A stretch of DNA of 64,000 bases from CAMTWZ01 sp041749075 (GCA_041749075.1 JBGTBY010000035.1:186001-250000), one strand, 5' to 3'; positions 45,932 through 55,377 are shown, counted from the stretch's first letter. The notes: generated by a model not told the origin, from the sequence alone. Numbers and translations: made by a program.

Positions 45932-47259
45932 CCCGTTTTCCCCTTTCCGTTTTCCTCATCCTTCTCAGCGTTCAATCCTTGTCGGCTCAAAGCGGTCAAC
46001 CGATCGACAAAGTGGTTGCTATCGTCAATTCGAATCCGATCCTCAAATCGGATGTCGACCAACGCACGCTTCAATACATGCAATCGTCCGGTACCACCAC
46101 CTTCAATGAAGGATTGTGGTATGATGTGCTTGAATCGATGATCGATAGCTATGTGCTGATCGAGAAGGGCAAGATCGATTCCGTCCAAGTGACGACGGAA
46201 GCCGTGAACCGCGCCCTTGATCAACGTATCCAAGCCATGCTTCAGCAGGTTGGATCGGAACAAGAATTGGAACGGATGTTCGGTAAATCCATCATCCAGA
46301 TCAAAGCTGAATACCGTGAGATTTTCCGTGAGGAAATGATTTCGGAGCAGGTTCGTGAGACACAACGCCAAAAAATCCGGATTACGCGTCCAGAAGTGGT
46401 GAATTTTTTCAATAAGATTCCGACAGATTCCCTTCCTACGATACCAGAAACCGTGGAACTCGCTCACATTGTTGCCATCCCTCCACCAAAGCCGGAGGCG
46501 GATGATGCGGTCTATCAACGCGCTGTCGCGATTCGCGATTCCATTTTGAATCATGGCAAAGAGTTCGAGGCGATGGCTCGTGCCTATGGCGAAGACGGAA
46601 CAGCGCGCAACGGAGGCTTGCTCCCGATGATGGCGATGTCTGATCTGGTCTCCGAGTTTTCAGCCGCAGCGGCAGCCCTTGAGCCAGGCGGAATTTCAGA
46701 AGTTGTCAAAACATCCTTCGGTTATCACATCATTCGCTTAAATCGCCGGGTGGGTGATCAGATTGAGACGAATCATATTCTCATGCGTCTTCGCAAGGCG
46801 GAATTAGACGATCAAGCCGCCATCGACAAGCTCAATGCCGTTCGCGACTCCCTTTCTATGCCGAACAAGACTTTCTTCAATCTGGCTCGTCGTAATTCGG
46901 ACGACAAAGGGTCCGCAGCTTTCGGTGGACGCCTGATGAACCCACAAACCGGAGACCGCCGCCTGCCGCTCGAAGCCTTGGATGGCGCTCTTTATCGCAT
47001 GGTGCTATCACTGGAAGTGGATCAGGTATCGGAACCACGTCAATTCGAGATTCAAGATATTGGACAAAGCGCCTATCGAATCGTCAAACTGATCAATCGC
47101 GTTGCGCCACATCGTGCGAATCTCGAGCAAGATTATGATTTGATCGCATCGTTCGCCTTGCAATCCAAACAAGTACGGGAAATGTCTTCCTGGATGGAGA
47201 GATTACGCAAAGATGTCCACATCCAATACATGATTCCGATTCCTGTAGCCAGCAACTGA
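45928..47259 (+). CDS. surA: Periplasmic chaperone SurA-like
   Basis: The 443-residue protein has a signal peptide cut after about residue 20 (SVQSLSA), a SurA_N domain beginning DKVVAIVNSNPILKSDV, and two parvulin domains (the first with ELAHIVAIPPPKPE and RNGGLLPMMAMSDLV, the second with TNHILMRLR and SAAFGGRLMNP). SurA conducts unfolded outer-membrane proteins to BamA. The order is the standard SurA one. It is the third chaperone-like gene in a row and precedes the MoxR gene by 3 bp. Confidence 0.93.
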   Translation: MTRFPLSVFLILLSVQSLSAQSGQPIDKVVAIVNSNPILKSDVDQRTLQYMQSSGTTTFNEGLWYDVLESMIDSYVLIEKGKIDSVQVTTEAVNRALDQRIQAMLQQVGSEQELERMFGKSIIQIKAEYREIFREEMISEQVRETQRQKIRITRPEVVNFFNKIPTDSLPTIPETVELAHIVAIPPPKPEADDAVYQRAVAIRDSILNHGKEFEAMARAYGEDGTARNGGLLPMMAMSDLVSEFSAAAAALEPGGISEVVKTSFGYHIIRLNRRVGDQIETNHILMRLRKAELDDQAAIDKLNAVRDSLSMPNKTFFNLARRNSDDKGSAAFGGRLMNPQTGDRRLPLEALDGALYRMVLSLEVDQVSEPRQFEIQDIGQSAYRIVKLINRVAPHRANLEQDYDLIASFALQSKQVREMSSWMERLRKDVHIQYMIPIPVASN

Positions 47260-47262
47260 TCC

Positions 47263-48243
47263 ATGAAGAATTCTGAAATGGATGCGTCCGCCGCATTGTT
47301 CAAAGAGCGGTTTCATGCGTTGAGATCCGAAATCGCGAAGGTCATTGTTGGTCAAGACGAAATCATCGAACACCTACTCATCGGATTATTCTCTAAAGGA
47401 CATTGTGTGTTGGTCGGCGTACCCGGTCTCGCCAAGACCTTGCTCATTCGCACTTTGTCCGAAAGCCTCGGATTGCGCTTCAACCGCATCCAGTTCACAC
47501 CCGATCTGATGCCAGGCGATATCACCGGCACCGAAGTGATCGAGGAAGACCCCGAAACCGGACGCAAACGCTTCAGTTTCATCCAAGGTCCTATCTTCGC
47601 CAACATCGTTCTGGCGGATGAGATCAACCGGACGCCTCCCAAAACCCAAGCCGCCCTGCTTGAAGCGATGCAAGAAACCCAAGTGACCGTTTCCGGAACC
47701 CGTCACGTATTGGAGAAACCTTTTTTCGTGCTTGCCACACAGAACCCGATCGAACAAGAAGGCACCTATCCCCTTCCGGAAGCGCAATTGGATCGCTTTA
47801 TGTTCTATTTGCAGCTCGATTATCCGAGTTTTGAGGAAGAAATCGACATTATCCGTCGCACAACCTCTTCCATCGTTCCTCAGATTTCACCTGTGCTTCA
47901 AAGTCATGAAATCCTCGAAATGCAGCAGATCACGCGGGAAGTAGCCGTTCCGGAATCGGTGCTTCATTATGCCGTGAAATTGGTAAACGCAACCCGTGCG
48001 AACGACACCTCGGCCGATGAAATGGTTCGCAAGTATGTGAGCTGGGGAGCTGGACCAAGGGCGTCTCAGAATCTCATTCTCGGTGGAAAAACCCGTGCAC
48101 TAGCCCATGGACGTTTCCATGTGTCGGAAGAAGACATCCGCGCCCTGGCTGTACCTGTGCTCCGTCATCGTATCGTGTTGAATTACGCCGCTGAAGCGGA
48201 TGGTTTGGATGCCCAGACACTGATCCATCGCCTTATCGGCTGA
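47263..48243 (+). CDS. MoxR-family AAA+ ATPase
   Basis: The 326-residue protein has Walker A GVPGLAKT at 52-59, Walker B in VLADEINR, the PPKTQAALLEAMQE segment, sensor 1 in VLATQNPIEQEGTYPLPEAQLDRF and the C-terminal lid with GAGPRASQNLILGGKTRA. MoxR ATPases act as chaperones for VWA-domain proteins. The stop overlaps the next gene by 1 bp and that gene looks VWA-like. A DUF58 gene, often found between MoxR and VWA genes, is missing. Confidence 0.95.
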   Translation: MKNSEMDASAALFKERFHALRSEIAKVIVGQDEIIEHLLIGLFSKGHCVLVGVPGLAKTLLIRTLSESLGLRFNRIQFTPDLMPGDITGTEVIEEDPETGRKRFSFIQGPIFANIVLADEINRTPPKTQAALLEAMQETQVTVSGTRHVLEKPFFVLATQNPIEQEGTYPLPEAQLDRFMFYLQLDYPSFEEEIDIIRRTTSSIVPQISPVLQSHEILEMQQITREVAVPESVLHYAVKLVNATRANDTSADEMVRKYVSWGAGPRASQNLILGGKTRALAHGRFHVSEEDIRALAVPVLRHRIVLNYAAEADGLDAQTLIHRLIG

Positions 48244-50168
48244 TGTGGTTCGCCGCTCTTCTCGCTATTTCCGGGCTCATTGCCTGGCTGTCTTATCGAA
48301 AGACCGGGTTTCAAACGTTGATGGCGATCCGATTCGCCTCCCTTGCCCTACTTTGCTACATCCTCACCAATCCGCAATGGGTATCGCGCTCCACCGACTC
48401 CATCAAACAACAATGGCTCGTTCTTGTGGATGAATCCCAAAGCGTGGAATCGTCTGCCTCCGGCATTCGAGCACGACTGGGTGAGTTGATGGATGCCGAC
48501 ACCAGCGAAGTGAGTGTTCGTTTCATCGGTTTTTCCGGGGACGTGCGTCCATTGACGTCGACATCCGACTACAATCCGAATCGCATCGGCACCGACATGT
48601 ATCGCGCGTTCTCGGAAAGCGTGGATCGGTTGAATCCGCCTGATGCGATGGTTCTGATGTCGGACGGAATCAGCACAACCGGACGCGATCCGCTGACCTT
48701 GATCGAAGGATTCGGAGTTCCTGTACATGTCCTTGCTTTCGGAGATACGACAGTGCAAAAAGATGTCGTTTTGATGGATGCCGGCTTCCCCGAATCGGCC
48801 TATCTCGACACGGAAATCGCTGTTCCAGTCAGAATCATCGCAAATGGATATGATGGGAATGAATTGATCGTCCGTTTGCTGGAAAATGGTGATGAGATCG
48901 ACCGGATGACGTTATCGATCACATCCGATCCCTACTTCGGAAATCCGGTGTTTCGGATTCGTCCGCGAGCGGAAGGACAAGTCCGGTACGAAGTTCGAAT
49001 CGACGCGCTTCCTAGCGAGCAAAGCTCGCAGAACAACCGTATCCGCGCAGCGGTTCGAGTGGAATCGAAACGAATTCGAGTGATGCATGCGGTCTATGAG
49101 ATCCATCCGGATATCGAGGCCATCACGTCTGTTTATCGGACTGATGCGTCGGTGGATGTGCGAATGACCCGCTTCAGTACGATCGACACCGATTCGGTGG
49201 ATGTGCTCGTAATCCACGGCTGGCCGCGAAATCAAGAACACATCGCGGCGTTGACTTCGGCTATGCGCCGAATTCCGAGCCTGGTCGGGCCACTTCCTGT
49301 CACCTTTTCAAATTGGCAGGGTCGATTCGCGGGAAATCGGATTGTGGAAAAACTCATCACCACCATTCCGACCGGCATCCATCCCATCACAGATCTTCCA
49401 CCGGTTCCTGTGGATCGGATGCCATTTGTTTACGGCCCCCTTCCCGACACCACTCGAGGTGCGTTTGAAACGAGGATGTCGGCATCCACACGTGGATTGA
49501 TTTTAGAGACGAGTCGGTCCCAGAATCCACGCTCCGCTGTGTTGCATGCCTGGGGTTGGTTCCGGTTGGCACAAAGTCCGTTTCAAGCGGAGCAAGATTG
49601 GAACCGCACGTTTTTCCTGAATATTCTGGATTGGCTGGCGGTGTCGGAGACCGAATCCAGAATGCGGATTGATGGATTGGCGAGGCAAATCCGTGCGGAT
49701 GAACCTCTTTCCTTCTCTGTGCGCCTCACAAACGAGTCTGGCGAGCCGCAGGACGGCTCCGATGTGATTGTTCGACTCCTAGAGTCGGATTACCGGATGG
49801 AGCCCGCAGGCGCGGGATTGTATCAAATCCGCATCCCTGTGGTGTCGGAGGGATTTCATTCGATGCGGATTGAAGCACGTTCTGGTGACGCCGTGATCGC
49901 TACAGAAACCCGTGTGGTTGAATCCGGAGCTTCGCAGATTGAGTTCCGTCGCATGCGACGCGACGATGTGCTGCTCAATGCCATCACCGAGCGAAGCGGC
50001 GGGTCGTCGGATTGGACGACCATCCTAGAACGCCTGAATTCCGCAGAATCCATCTCCATCGAGCGCGAGGAGTCTATCCTTGTAGCACGTCATCCGGGTT
50101 GGTTCATCCTTCTGCTGATCTTGCTCGGAACCGAATGGTTCTGGCGCCGACGCGTCTTCCTTCCCTGA
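48243..50168 (+). CDS. VWA-like membrane protein paired with MoxR
   Basis: The 641-residue protein has two N-terminal membrane helices (about 3-18 and 29-42), a von Willebrand-like domain whose first strand reads LVLVDESQSVES with the MIDAS-like residues Asp63, Ser65 and Ser67, a GTDMYRAF segment, long Ig-like or glutamine-amidotransferase-like parts and a C-terminal helix (FILLLILLGTEWFW). It matches the large membrane proteins of MoxR operons. It is coupled to MoxR by a 1-bp overlap (TGATG). Function is unknown; assembly of envelope complexes is a guess. Confidence 0.8.
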   Translation: MWFAALLAISGLIAWLSYRKTGFQTLMAIRFASLALLCYILTNPQWVSRSTDSIKQQWLVLVDESQSVESSASGIRARLGELMDADTSEVSVRFIGFSGDVRPLTSTSDYNPNRIGTDMYRAFSESVDRLNPPDAMVLMSDGISTTGRDPLTLIEGFGVPVHVLAFGDTTVQKDVVLMDAGFPESAYLDTEIAVPVRIIANGYDGNELIVRLLENGDEIDRMTLSITSDPYFGNPVFRIRPRAEGQVRYEVRIDALPSEQSSQNNRIRAAVRVESKRIRVMHAVYEIHPDIEAITSVYRTDASVDVRMTRFSTIDTDSVDVLVIHGWPRNQEHIAALTSAMRRIPSLVGPLPVTFSNWQGRFAGNRIVEKLITTIPTGIHPITDLPPVPVDRMPFVYGPLPDTTRGAFETRMSASTRGLILETSRSQNPRSAVLHAWGWFRLAQSPFQAEQDWNRTFFLNILDWLAVSETESRMRIDGLARQIRADEPLSFSVRLTNESGEPQDGSDVIVRLLESDYRMEPAGAGLYQIRIPVVSEGFHSMRIEARSGDAVIATETRVVESGASQIEFRRMRRDDVLLNAITERSGGSSDWTTILERLNSAESISIEREESILVARHPGWFILLLILLGTEWFWRRRVFLP

Positions 50169-50693
50169 TCAGACCTTGATCAAGCTGTGAACCGGCGCGT
50201 GTGCTTGCAACAAGGGCGCGCTGTTTAGAAAGGTGAGTTCAATGATAAAGCTATAGCCCACGATCACACCACCTAGGCGTTTGACCAATTCAGTCGCGGC
50301 AAGCGCGGTTCCACCGGTGGCCACCACATCGTCGTGAATCAGGACACGAGCTCCTTTGAAGATCGCATCCTCATGTATTTCGATGGAATCGGTGCCGTAC
50401 TCAAGTTTGTAAGATGCGGATTGGGTCTTGTAAGGAAGTTTTCCCGGCTTGCGGACCGGCACGAAACCCGCATTCAAATGCATGGCGATCGCCGGACCGA
50501 ATAAAAACCCACGAGATTCCATTCCTACCACGAAATCCACATGTTCGCCCTCAAAAGGCGCCGATAACAGGTTGTTGGTGGCAGCAAGAGCTTTGGCGTC
50601 ACCTAACAATGGGGTGATGTCCTTAAATAGAATGCCCGGTTTCGGGAAATCGGGGATGTTGCGGATCTTGGATGCGATGTCGTTTACAGTCAT
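50169..50693 (-). CDS. apt: Adenine phosphoribosyltransferase
   Basis: Apt turns adenine and PRPP into AMP in purine salvage. The 174-residue protein from ATG 50693 has the start IRNIPDFPKPGILFKDITPL, the VGMESRGFLFGPAIA segment and the PRPP loop VLIHDDVVATGG. A start at ATG 50717 adds eight residues but overlaps the tadA initiator. The gene stops 1 bp after the convergent VWA gene. Confidence 0.94.
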   Translation of the reverse strand: MTVNDIASKIRNIPDFPKPGILFKDITPLLGDAKALAATNNLLSAPFEGEHVDFVVGMESRGFLFGPAIAMHLNAGFVPVRKPGKLPYKTQSASYKLEYGTDSIEIHEDAIFKGARVLIHDDVVATGGTALAATELVKRLGGVIVGYSFIIELTFLNSAPLLQAHAPVHSLIKV

Positions 50694-50715
50694 GTCCTTC
50701 GTATTTTGAGAAAGC

Positions 50716-51207
50716 ATGAAAATACAACATAACCCGTCATTTTGGAGCGATTCGGATCAACGCTTTATGCTCGATGCCATGAAATTGGCTGAGAAAGCGG
50801 AACGGATGGGGGAAGTACCCGTTGGTGCGGTCATCGTCCAAAACGGACTCATCGTCGGGCGCGGTTACAACCAGGTTGAAACTCTACGCGACCCGACCGC
50901 CCATGCCGAAATGTTGGCCATAACCGCCGCTTGCGAAACGCTTCAAACCAAATATCTCACCGGTTGCACGTTGTATGCGACGTTGGAACCGTGTCCGATG
51001 TGCGCAGGTGCCTTGGTATGGTCGAAAATAGATCGGATTGTCTATGCCGCGATGGATCTCAAAGCCGGTGCCTGCGGAAGTGTGGTGAATTTGGCGCATC
51101 ATTCAGCGCTGAATCATAAGATTTCGGTGCACCAAGGACTTTTCGAGCACGATTGCGAACACATGCTATCCACCTTCTTCAAAAAGGTGCGACAACAGAC
51201 TCAATAA
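50716..51207 (+). CDS. tadA: tRNA-specific adenosine deaminase TadA
   Basis: TadA converts A34 to inosine in tRNA-Arg(ACG). The 163-residue protein has the zinc motif AHAE (His63, Glu65) and PCPMC (Cys93, Cys96), plus the conserved GEVPVGAVIV start. It is divergent from apt, with start codons only 22 bp apart. The 3' end overlaps the convergent nadD by 7 bp. Confidence 0.93.
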   Translation: MKIQHNPSFWSDSDQRFMLDAMKLAEKAERMGEVPVGAVIVQNGLIVGRGYNQVETLRDPTAHAEMLAITAACETLQTKYLTGCTLYATLEPCPMCAGALVWSKIDRIVYAAMDLKAGACGSVVNLAHHSALNHKISVHQGLFEHDCEHMLSTFFKKVRQQTQ

Positions 51208-51767
51208 AGTCCGTTGAGTGTGATGTAACGCTCCACTTTGGGATGCAGCCCTGATTCCGGATGATCACGGTAGTGCGTGGATGCATCGTTGACCGGCTCA
51301 TGTGGAATGAAGCGAATATGACGACGATGATGCTCCAATGAATCAGGAATGATTGCCTCATCACCCATTCGTACCGCCACAAGCAGATCGGCGATTCTCA
51401 GGATATCGTCCCATCGAAACCACGTCGAGAACCGATTCAAGGAATCAGAGCCGATGCATAAACAGAATTGGTATTCAGGATGGAGTTCTTGCAGGTGCTG
51501 CAAGGTAAACAATGTGTAATTGGGTGTGCCCATTTCCGATTCGATGTCGGAAATGTCGCAGTCTATGAGCCCGTCGAAAGCAAACCGGCACATCGCCATG
51601 CGATGATGGTAGGCGGTTGCGGAGCCGAATTTATGTGGCGGATGGGCTGTCGGAAGGATCCACAGCCGATCGATGTAGCCGCTACGAAGAAAAGACGAGG
51701 CGATGGCACGGTGACCCGGATGCGGCGGGTCGAACATGCCCCCCATGATTCCGATTCGTTCCGTCAT
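51201..51767 (-). CDS. nadD: Nicotinate-nucleotide adenylyltransferase
   Basis: NadD makes deamido-NAD from nicotinate mononucleotide and ATP. The 188-residue protein has the GGMFDPPHPGH motif at residues 9-19, the ISDIESEMGTPNYTLFTLQHL segment and the GSDSLNRFSTWFRW motif. It is the last gene of the long leftward SUF operon, 3 bp after bamD. nadB lies at the other end of the window. Confidence 0.94.
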   Translation of the reverse strand: MTERIGIMGGMFDPPHPGHRAIASSFLRSGYIDRLWILPTAHPPHKFGSATAYHHRMAMCRFAFDGLIDCDISDIESEMGTPNYTLFTLQHLQELHPEYQFCLCIGSDSLNRFSTWFRWDDILRIADLLVAVRMGDEAIIPDSLEHHRRHIRFIPHEPVNDASTHYRDHPESGLHPKVERYITLNGLY

Positions 51768-51770
51768 GGT

Positions 51771-52574
51771 TCACGCGTTGATGCGAGACAGCGCCACTCT
51801 CGCCTGGTCACGAAGGTCTTCTACAGTGGAGCGGTTTTGTCCGTTCGGAAACAATTGGACATACTTTTCATAACTGCTTAACACCAACTGATAGCGCTCT
51901 TCTTGGCGCCGTTCGGTGGATTTCTCCGCAAATAAGAGATACGACTCCACTTGTTTGGCCAGTGCCATTTCAGACCACTTGGTTTCAGGATACATGTCGA
52001 TCGTCAAGCCAAAATAGATCGCAGCAGCCTCGAACGATTGAAGTCTCAGGTAAAGCAACCCAGCTGAGTATTGCTTATGAGCCAGTTTTTCGCGGAGTTG
52101 ATCGATGATGGCGGCCGCTTCCATGGTTTTATTGTCGTTAGGATAGCGGGAGATGAATAGCTGCATCACTTCGATAGCGCGGTACGTGTCAGACTGATCG
52201 AGATTATGTCGCGGACTCAATTTCACATAACTCATCCCTTCCATGAATTCCGCTTCGGAACGACGTTCGCTACGTGGATAATTGGAGTGATAGCGCACAA
52301 ATTCTGCTGCGGCAAGCACATAATCACGGGATTGATAGTAACTGTCGGCCAGGTACCACTGACTTTCTTGAGCAATCGTCGATCCACGTCCGATATTCAA
52401 CACGGTTTCAAATGCGGCGGCGGCATCGACAAATTTCTTGTTGTCGTACATCCGCTTGGCTTTGGTGTAGGCTTCTTCAAGCGTATCGCCGGAGCGGATC
52501 TGGTTCTTATTCGCGCAAGCACCTAGGCTTACAAGGATCAATAAGGCAAAAATGATGGATGAATTACGATTCAC
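51771..52574 (-). CDS. bamD: Outer-membrane assembly lipoprotein BamD
   Basis: The 267-residue protein has a lipobox SLGAC (Cys20) and TPR-like repeats in the order known from BamD (YTKAKRMYDNKKFVDAAAAFE, then YLADSYYQSRDYVLAAAEFVRY and LLYLRLQSFEAAAIYFG). BamD is an essential part of the BAM complex that folds outer-membrane proteins. The GTG start overlaps the polyprenyl synthase end by 11 bp. The SurA-like and Omp85-like genes elsewhere in the window belong to the same pathway. Confidence 0.9.
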   Translation of the reverse strand: MNRNSSIIFALLILVSLGACANKNQIRSGDTLEEAYTKAKRMYDNKKFVDAAAAFETVLNIGRGSTIAQESQWYLADSYYQSRDYVLAAAEFVRYHSNYPRSERRSEAEFMEGMSYVKLSPRHNLDQSDTYRAIEVMQLFISRYPNDNKTMEAAAIIDQLREKLAHKQYSAGLLYLRLQSFEAAAIYFGLTIDMYPETKWSEMALAKQVESYLLFAEKSTERRQEERYQLVLSSYEKYVQLFPNGQNRSTVEDLRDQARVALSRINA

Positions 52575-53523
52575 GATTCATTAACTGATTTAGAAGAAGA
52601 ATGATGTCACGATGCGCGTCGTTGTGGTCAAATTGAGCCAAAATCGACATCGCATCTTCATACAACCGTTTGATTTCGTTTGTAGTATGTTCAAAGATAC
52701 CGTATTGGCTGTAGAGTTCGAGCATCCGTTTCACATCGGAATCGGATGCAGACTTCGATTGCAGAATTCCGATCACATACTCCGCCTCGGCTTTGTCGCA
52801 ACGCTGCAGAAGCAATAGAGTGAGATAGGTTTTTTTGCCTTCACGGATGTCGCCACAGGCTTTTTTTCCGAATTTTTTTGGATCGGCGATCGCATCCATC
52901 AAATCATCTTGGATCTGAAACGCCAAACCGGCTTTGAGTCCGATCTCCCCTGTTTTTCTCACATCTTCTTCGCTCACTAGGGCGATCATCGCGCCGAGCT
53001 CCATCCCCTTTTGAATGAGAACCGACGTTTTGAGCTCGATCATTTTCAGGTATTCATCCAGCGTCACATCCGTTCTGGATTCGAACTCCATATCGAACGC
53101 CTGACCTTCGCATACCTGAAGGATGCCGTCCAAAAAGCATTCCATCATGTTGGGATAGGCGGGATGGTTGGCGTAGGCGGAAAGTCGTGATACGGCGATA
53201 GTGAACAGCGCATCGCCCGATAAAATGGCCACACTCGGGTTCCATTTCTTGAACACGGTTGGTTTGCCGCGACGGGTGTCGGCATTGTCCATGATGTCGT
53301 CATGGATCAGAGTGAAATTATGCAACAATTCGACCGCGATGGCGGCGTCCAATGCCTCAGAAGAATCGGTCCCGTGCAGTCCGGCGGCTAGGCAAACCAA
53401 GCGTGGACGCACGCGTTTCCCGCCCAATTCCATTGTGTAACGGATGGGGTCGTACAGACTGGCAGGTGTTTCAGGCAGGGATAGATTGGCGAACCGCTGT
53501 TCGAGGAGATTGGAGAAAGACAT
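52564..53523 (-). CDS. Polyprenyl (geranylgeranyl/farnesyl) diphosphate synthase
   Basis: The 319-residue protein has the first aspartate-rich motif DDIMD at 75-79 and the second DDLMD near 205, and the RPRLV substrate segment near residue 39. It condenses isopentenyl diphosphate with allylic diphosphates. Chain length cannot be read from sequence with confidence. The start is ATG 53523. It follows the type 2 isomerase gene fni by 2 bp and overlaps bamD by 11 bp. Confidence 0.92.
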   Translation of the reverse strand: MSFSNLLEQRFANLSLPETPASLYDPIRYTMELGGKRVRPRLVCLAAGLHGTDSSEALDAAIAVELLHNFTLIHDDIMDNADTRRGKPTVFKKWNPSVAILSGDALFTIAVSRLSAYANHPAYPNMMECFLDGILQVCEGQAFDMEFESRTDVTLDEYLKMIELKTSVLIQKGMELGAMIALVSEEDVRKTGEIGLKAGLAFQIQDDLMDAIADPKKFGKKACGDIREGKKTYLTLLLLQRCDKAEAEYVIGILQSKSASDSDVKRMLELYSQYGIFEHTTNEIKRLYEDAMSILAQFDHNDAHRDIILLLNQLMNRES

Positions 53524-53525
53524 AC

Positions 53526-54536
53526 TTACAAGATACGCAGATGGGTCGGTCTCAATTCGGCAGGTGTTCGGCAACCAAGCAATAGGAGCATACAACGGAG
53601 TTTATGTTGAAGTCGGACATAATACGCATCCAGCCCTACTTCGCCCTCCGCTTTAACCATCGCGATGATCGGCTGAGCCATCGCAACGCATCGCGCACCC
53701 AAGCACAACGCCTTCAACATATCCTGAGCGGTTCGGATGCCGCCTGAAGCGATCAATTGGATCTTGTCTGAGGCCAATGGAGCCAGGTCCAGCAGGCAAT
53801 CGACCGTAGGCATGCCCCATTCGTCAAGATCATGGTCCCCATCCTCCCGACGCCACGCTTCTACCCTGCTCCAACTCGTTCCCCCCGCGCCGGCAATGTC
53901 TATAACGTTCACGCCAACATCAATCAGCCTCAAGGCCACATCCTGCGAAATCCCAGCACCGGTTTCCTTCACGATCACAGGAACGTCCACGGAATCGACC
54001 AAACGGCGGATTCCATCCAATATCCCTCTAAATTTCCGGTCACCTTCGGGCTGAACCAATTCTTGCGACGGATTCAAATGCACGATCACCGCATCTGCCT
54101 TGATGGTTGAAATCAAGCGGTGGGTTTTGTCTTCAGACCATTGTTCAATCAACTGCACGCCACCGATATTCGATGCGATGAAGGCAGTTGGTGCGGTTTT
54201 CCGCACGATGGTGAACGAGGATTCCAATTCAGGATTCTCAAGCATCGCGCGCTGAGAACCGACACCCATCGGCAAATTATTCTTCTCACAGAATGAGGAC
54301 AGAATCGCATTGACCGGAGCCGCGCCGTCATATCCACCTGTCATGGAGGAAATAAACAGTGGAAGCGAGAAACGACGTCCCATGAGTTCGATCGACGGAT
54401 CGATCTCAGCAAAATCCAGTTCCGGAAGGGCGTTATGACGAAACTCATACCGTTCAAAACCAGCCGATTTCAGGAAAGCGGATTTACCTGTTACGGTCAG
54501 GTCCACATGATCCTGTTTTCGTTTGCGGATGTCCAT
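53526..54536 (-). CDS. fni: Type 2 isopentenyl-diphosphate delta-isomerase
   Basis: This FMN-dependent enzyme interconverts isopentenyl and dimethylallyl diphosphate. The 336-residue protein has RKQDHVDL-like (KRKQDHVDL) at the start, SSMTGGYDG, the FMN segment AFIASNIGGVQL and the C-terminal GAGGTSWSRVEAWRR and ASGGIRTAQDMLKAL motifs. The start is ATG 54536; longer frames run into the DUF2480 gene. Fe-S supply and isoprenoid synthesis are linked because IspG and IspH are 4Fe-4S enzymes. Confidence 0.94.
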   Translation of the reverse strand: MDIRKRKQDHVDLTVTGKSAFLKSAGFERYEFRHNALPELDFAEIDPSIELMGRRFSLPLFISSMTGGYDGAAPVNAILSSFCEKNNLPMGVGSQRAMLENPELESSFTIVRKTAPTAFIASNIGGVQLIEQWSEDKTHRLISTIKADAVIVHLNPSQELVQPEGDRKFRGILDGIRRLVDSVDVPVIVKETGAGISQDVALRLIDVGVNVIDIAGAGGTSWSRVEAWRREDGDHDLDEWGMPTVDCLLDLAPLASDKIQLIASGGIRTAQDMLKALCLGARCVAMAQPIIAMVKAEGEVGLDAYYVRLQHKLRCMLLLLGCRTPAELRPTHLRIL

Positions 54537-55039
54537 TATTTGGACGCTCTCCATACGGGTACGAACGAACAGGCTTCGCCATACATGATGCGATCGGCAT
54601 AAGGTATGAGACGTTGCGTCGCGGCCATATAGATGCTCTGCGGAAGGTCGATGTCGCTGCAGCCCTTCAACATCACGCGCTTGCCTTGATATTGCGTCCA
54701 ATCAATGGAATCCAATTGAGACGCGAACAGATCGGACAGTGCAGACGCTTTCGGACCGAAAAACAGGCGTTTCACAATACCTGTACTTTTTGCGGCGATG
54801 AGCATGTAGGCCCAACTCGCCACGATGGCATCGTTGGAACAGGTGACTGTCAGATAATGATTGCGATGTTGCTCCCAGTCGTACTCGTCGAGGGCTTTGC
54901 GGAAATCGGCTTCCTTCAACACATATTCCATGAACAGGAAGTCCTTGATATCAAACACATCCATTGGAACGCCGTCATGCAGGGTTTCGAGGTCCAGCGT
55001 GACCAAGCCCGATTGAGCGACTTTGTTCACGACATCCAT
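54536..55039 (-). CDS. DUF2480 protein
   Basis: The 167-residue protein fits DUF2480: it begins VVNKVAQSGLVTLDLE, continues FDIKDFLFMEYVLKEADFR and TCSNDAIVASWAYMLIAAK and ends YADRIMYGEACSFVPVW. The family is largely limited to Bacteroidota and relatives, often in SUF operons. The Cys residues in TCSND, KGCSD and EACS could bind a metal. It overlaps iscA and fni by 1 bp each (TGATG, TAATG). Function is not known. Confidence 0.88.
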   Translation of the reverse strand: MDVVNKVAQSGLVTLDLETLHDGVPMDVFDIKDFLFMEYVLKEADFRKALDEYDWEQHRNHYLTVTCSNDAIVASWAYMLIAAKSTGIVKRLFFGPKASALSDLFASQLDSIDWTQYQGKRVMLKGCSDIDLPQSIYMAATQRLIPYADRIMYGEACSFVPVWRASK

Positions 55040-55377
55040 CAGACCGAGAAGGATTCGCCGCAAGAACAGGTGCGGGTGGCGTTCGGGTTGTTGAAGTGAA
55101 ATCCTTTTCCTTGCAATCCGTCGGAATAATCGAGTTGGGTGCCGGCCAGATACAAGAAACTTCTCATATCCACGACGATCGTGACTCCATCCACATCAAA
55201 GATTTTTTCCTTCTTTGCTGGATCGGATTGATACTCGTTATCGAAATCGAGCTTGTACGTCAGTCCGGAGCATCCTCCACCGACCACGCCGATCCGCAAG
55301 GGAGCGTGTTCCGGTAAATGCTGTTCGGAACGGATCTGATGGATGCGCTGTAGCGCGTTCGGACTCATGGTGATCAT
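55039..55377 (-). CDS. A-type Fe-S carrier (IscA/SufA/ErpA family)
   Basis: The 112-residue protein carries the three family cysteines at 36, 104 and 106 (GGGCSGLTY and TCSCGESF). It takes assembled clusters from the SUF scaffold to target proteins. Start is ATG 55377, whose A is shared with the upstream nfu stop (TGATG). In sequence it looks closer to SufA/ErpA, but assignment among these is uncertain. Confidence 0.93.
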   Translation of the reverse strand: MITMSPNALQRIHQIRSEQHLPEHAPLRIGVVGGGCSGLTYKLDFDNEYQSDPAKKEKIFDVDGVTIVVDMRSFLYLAGTQLDYSDGLQGKGFHFNNPNATRTCSCGESFSV

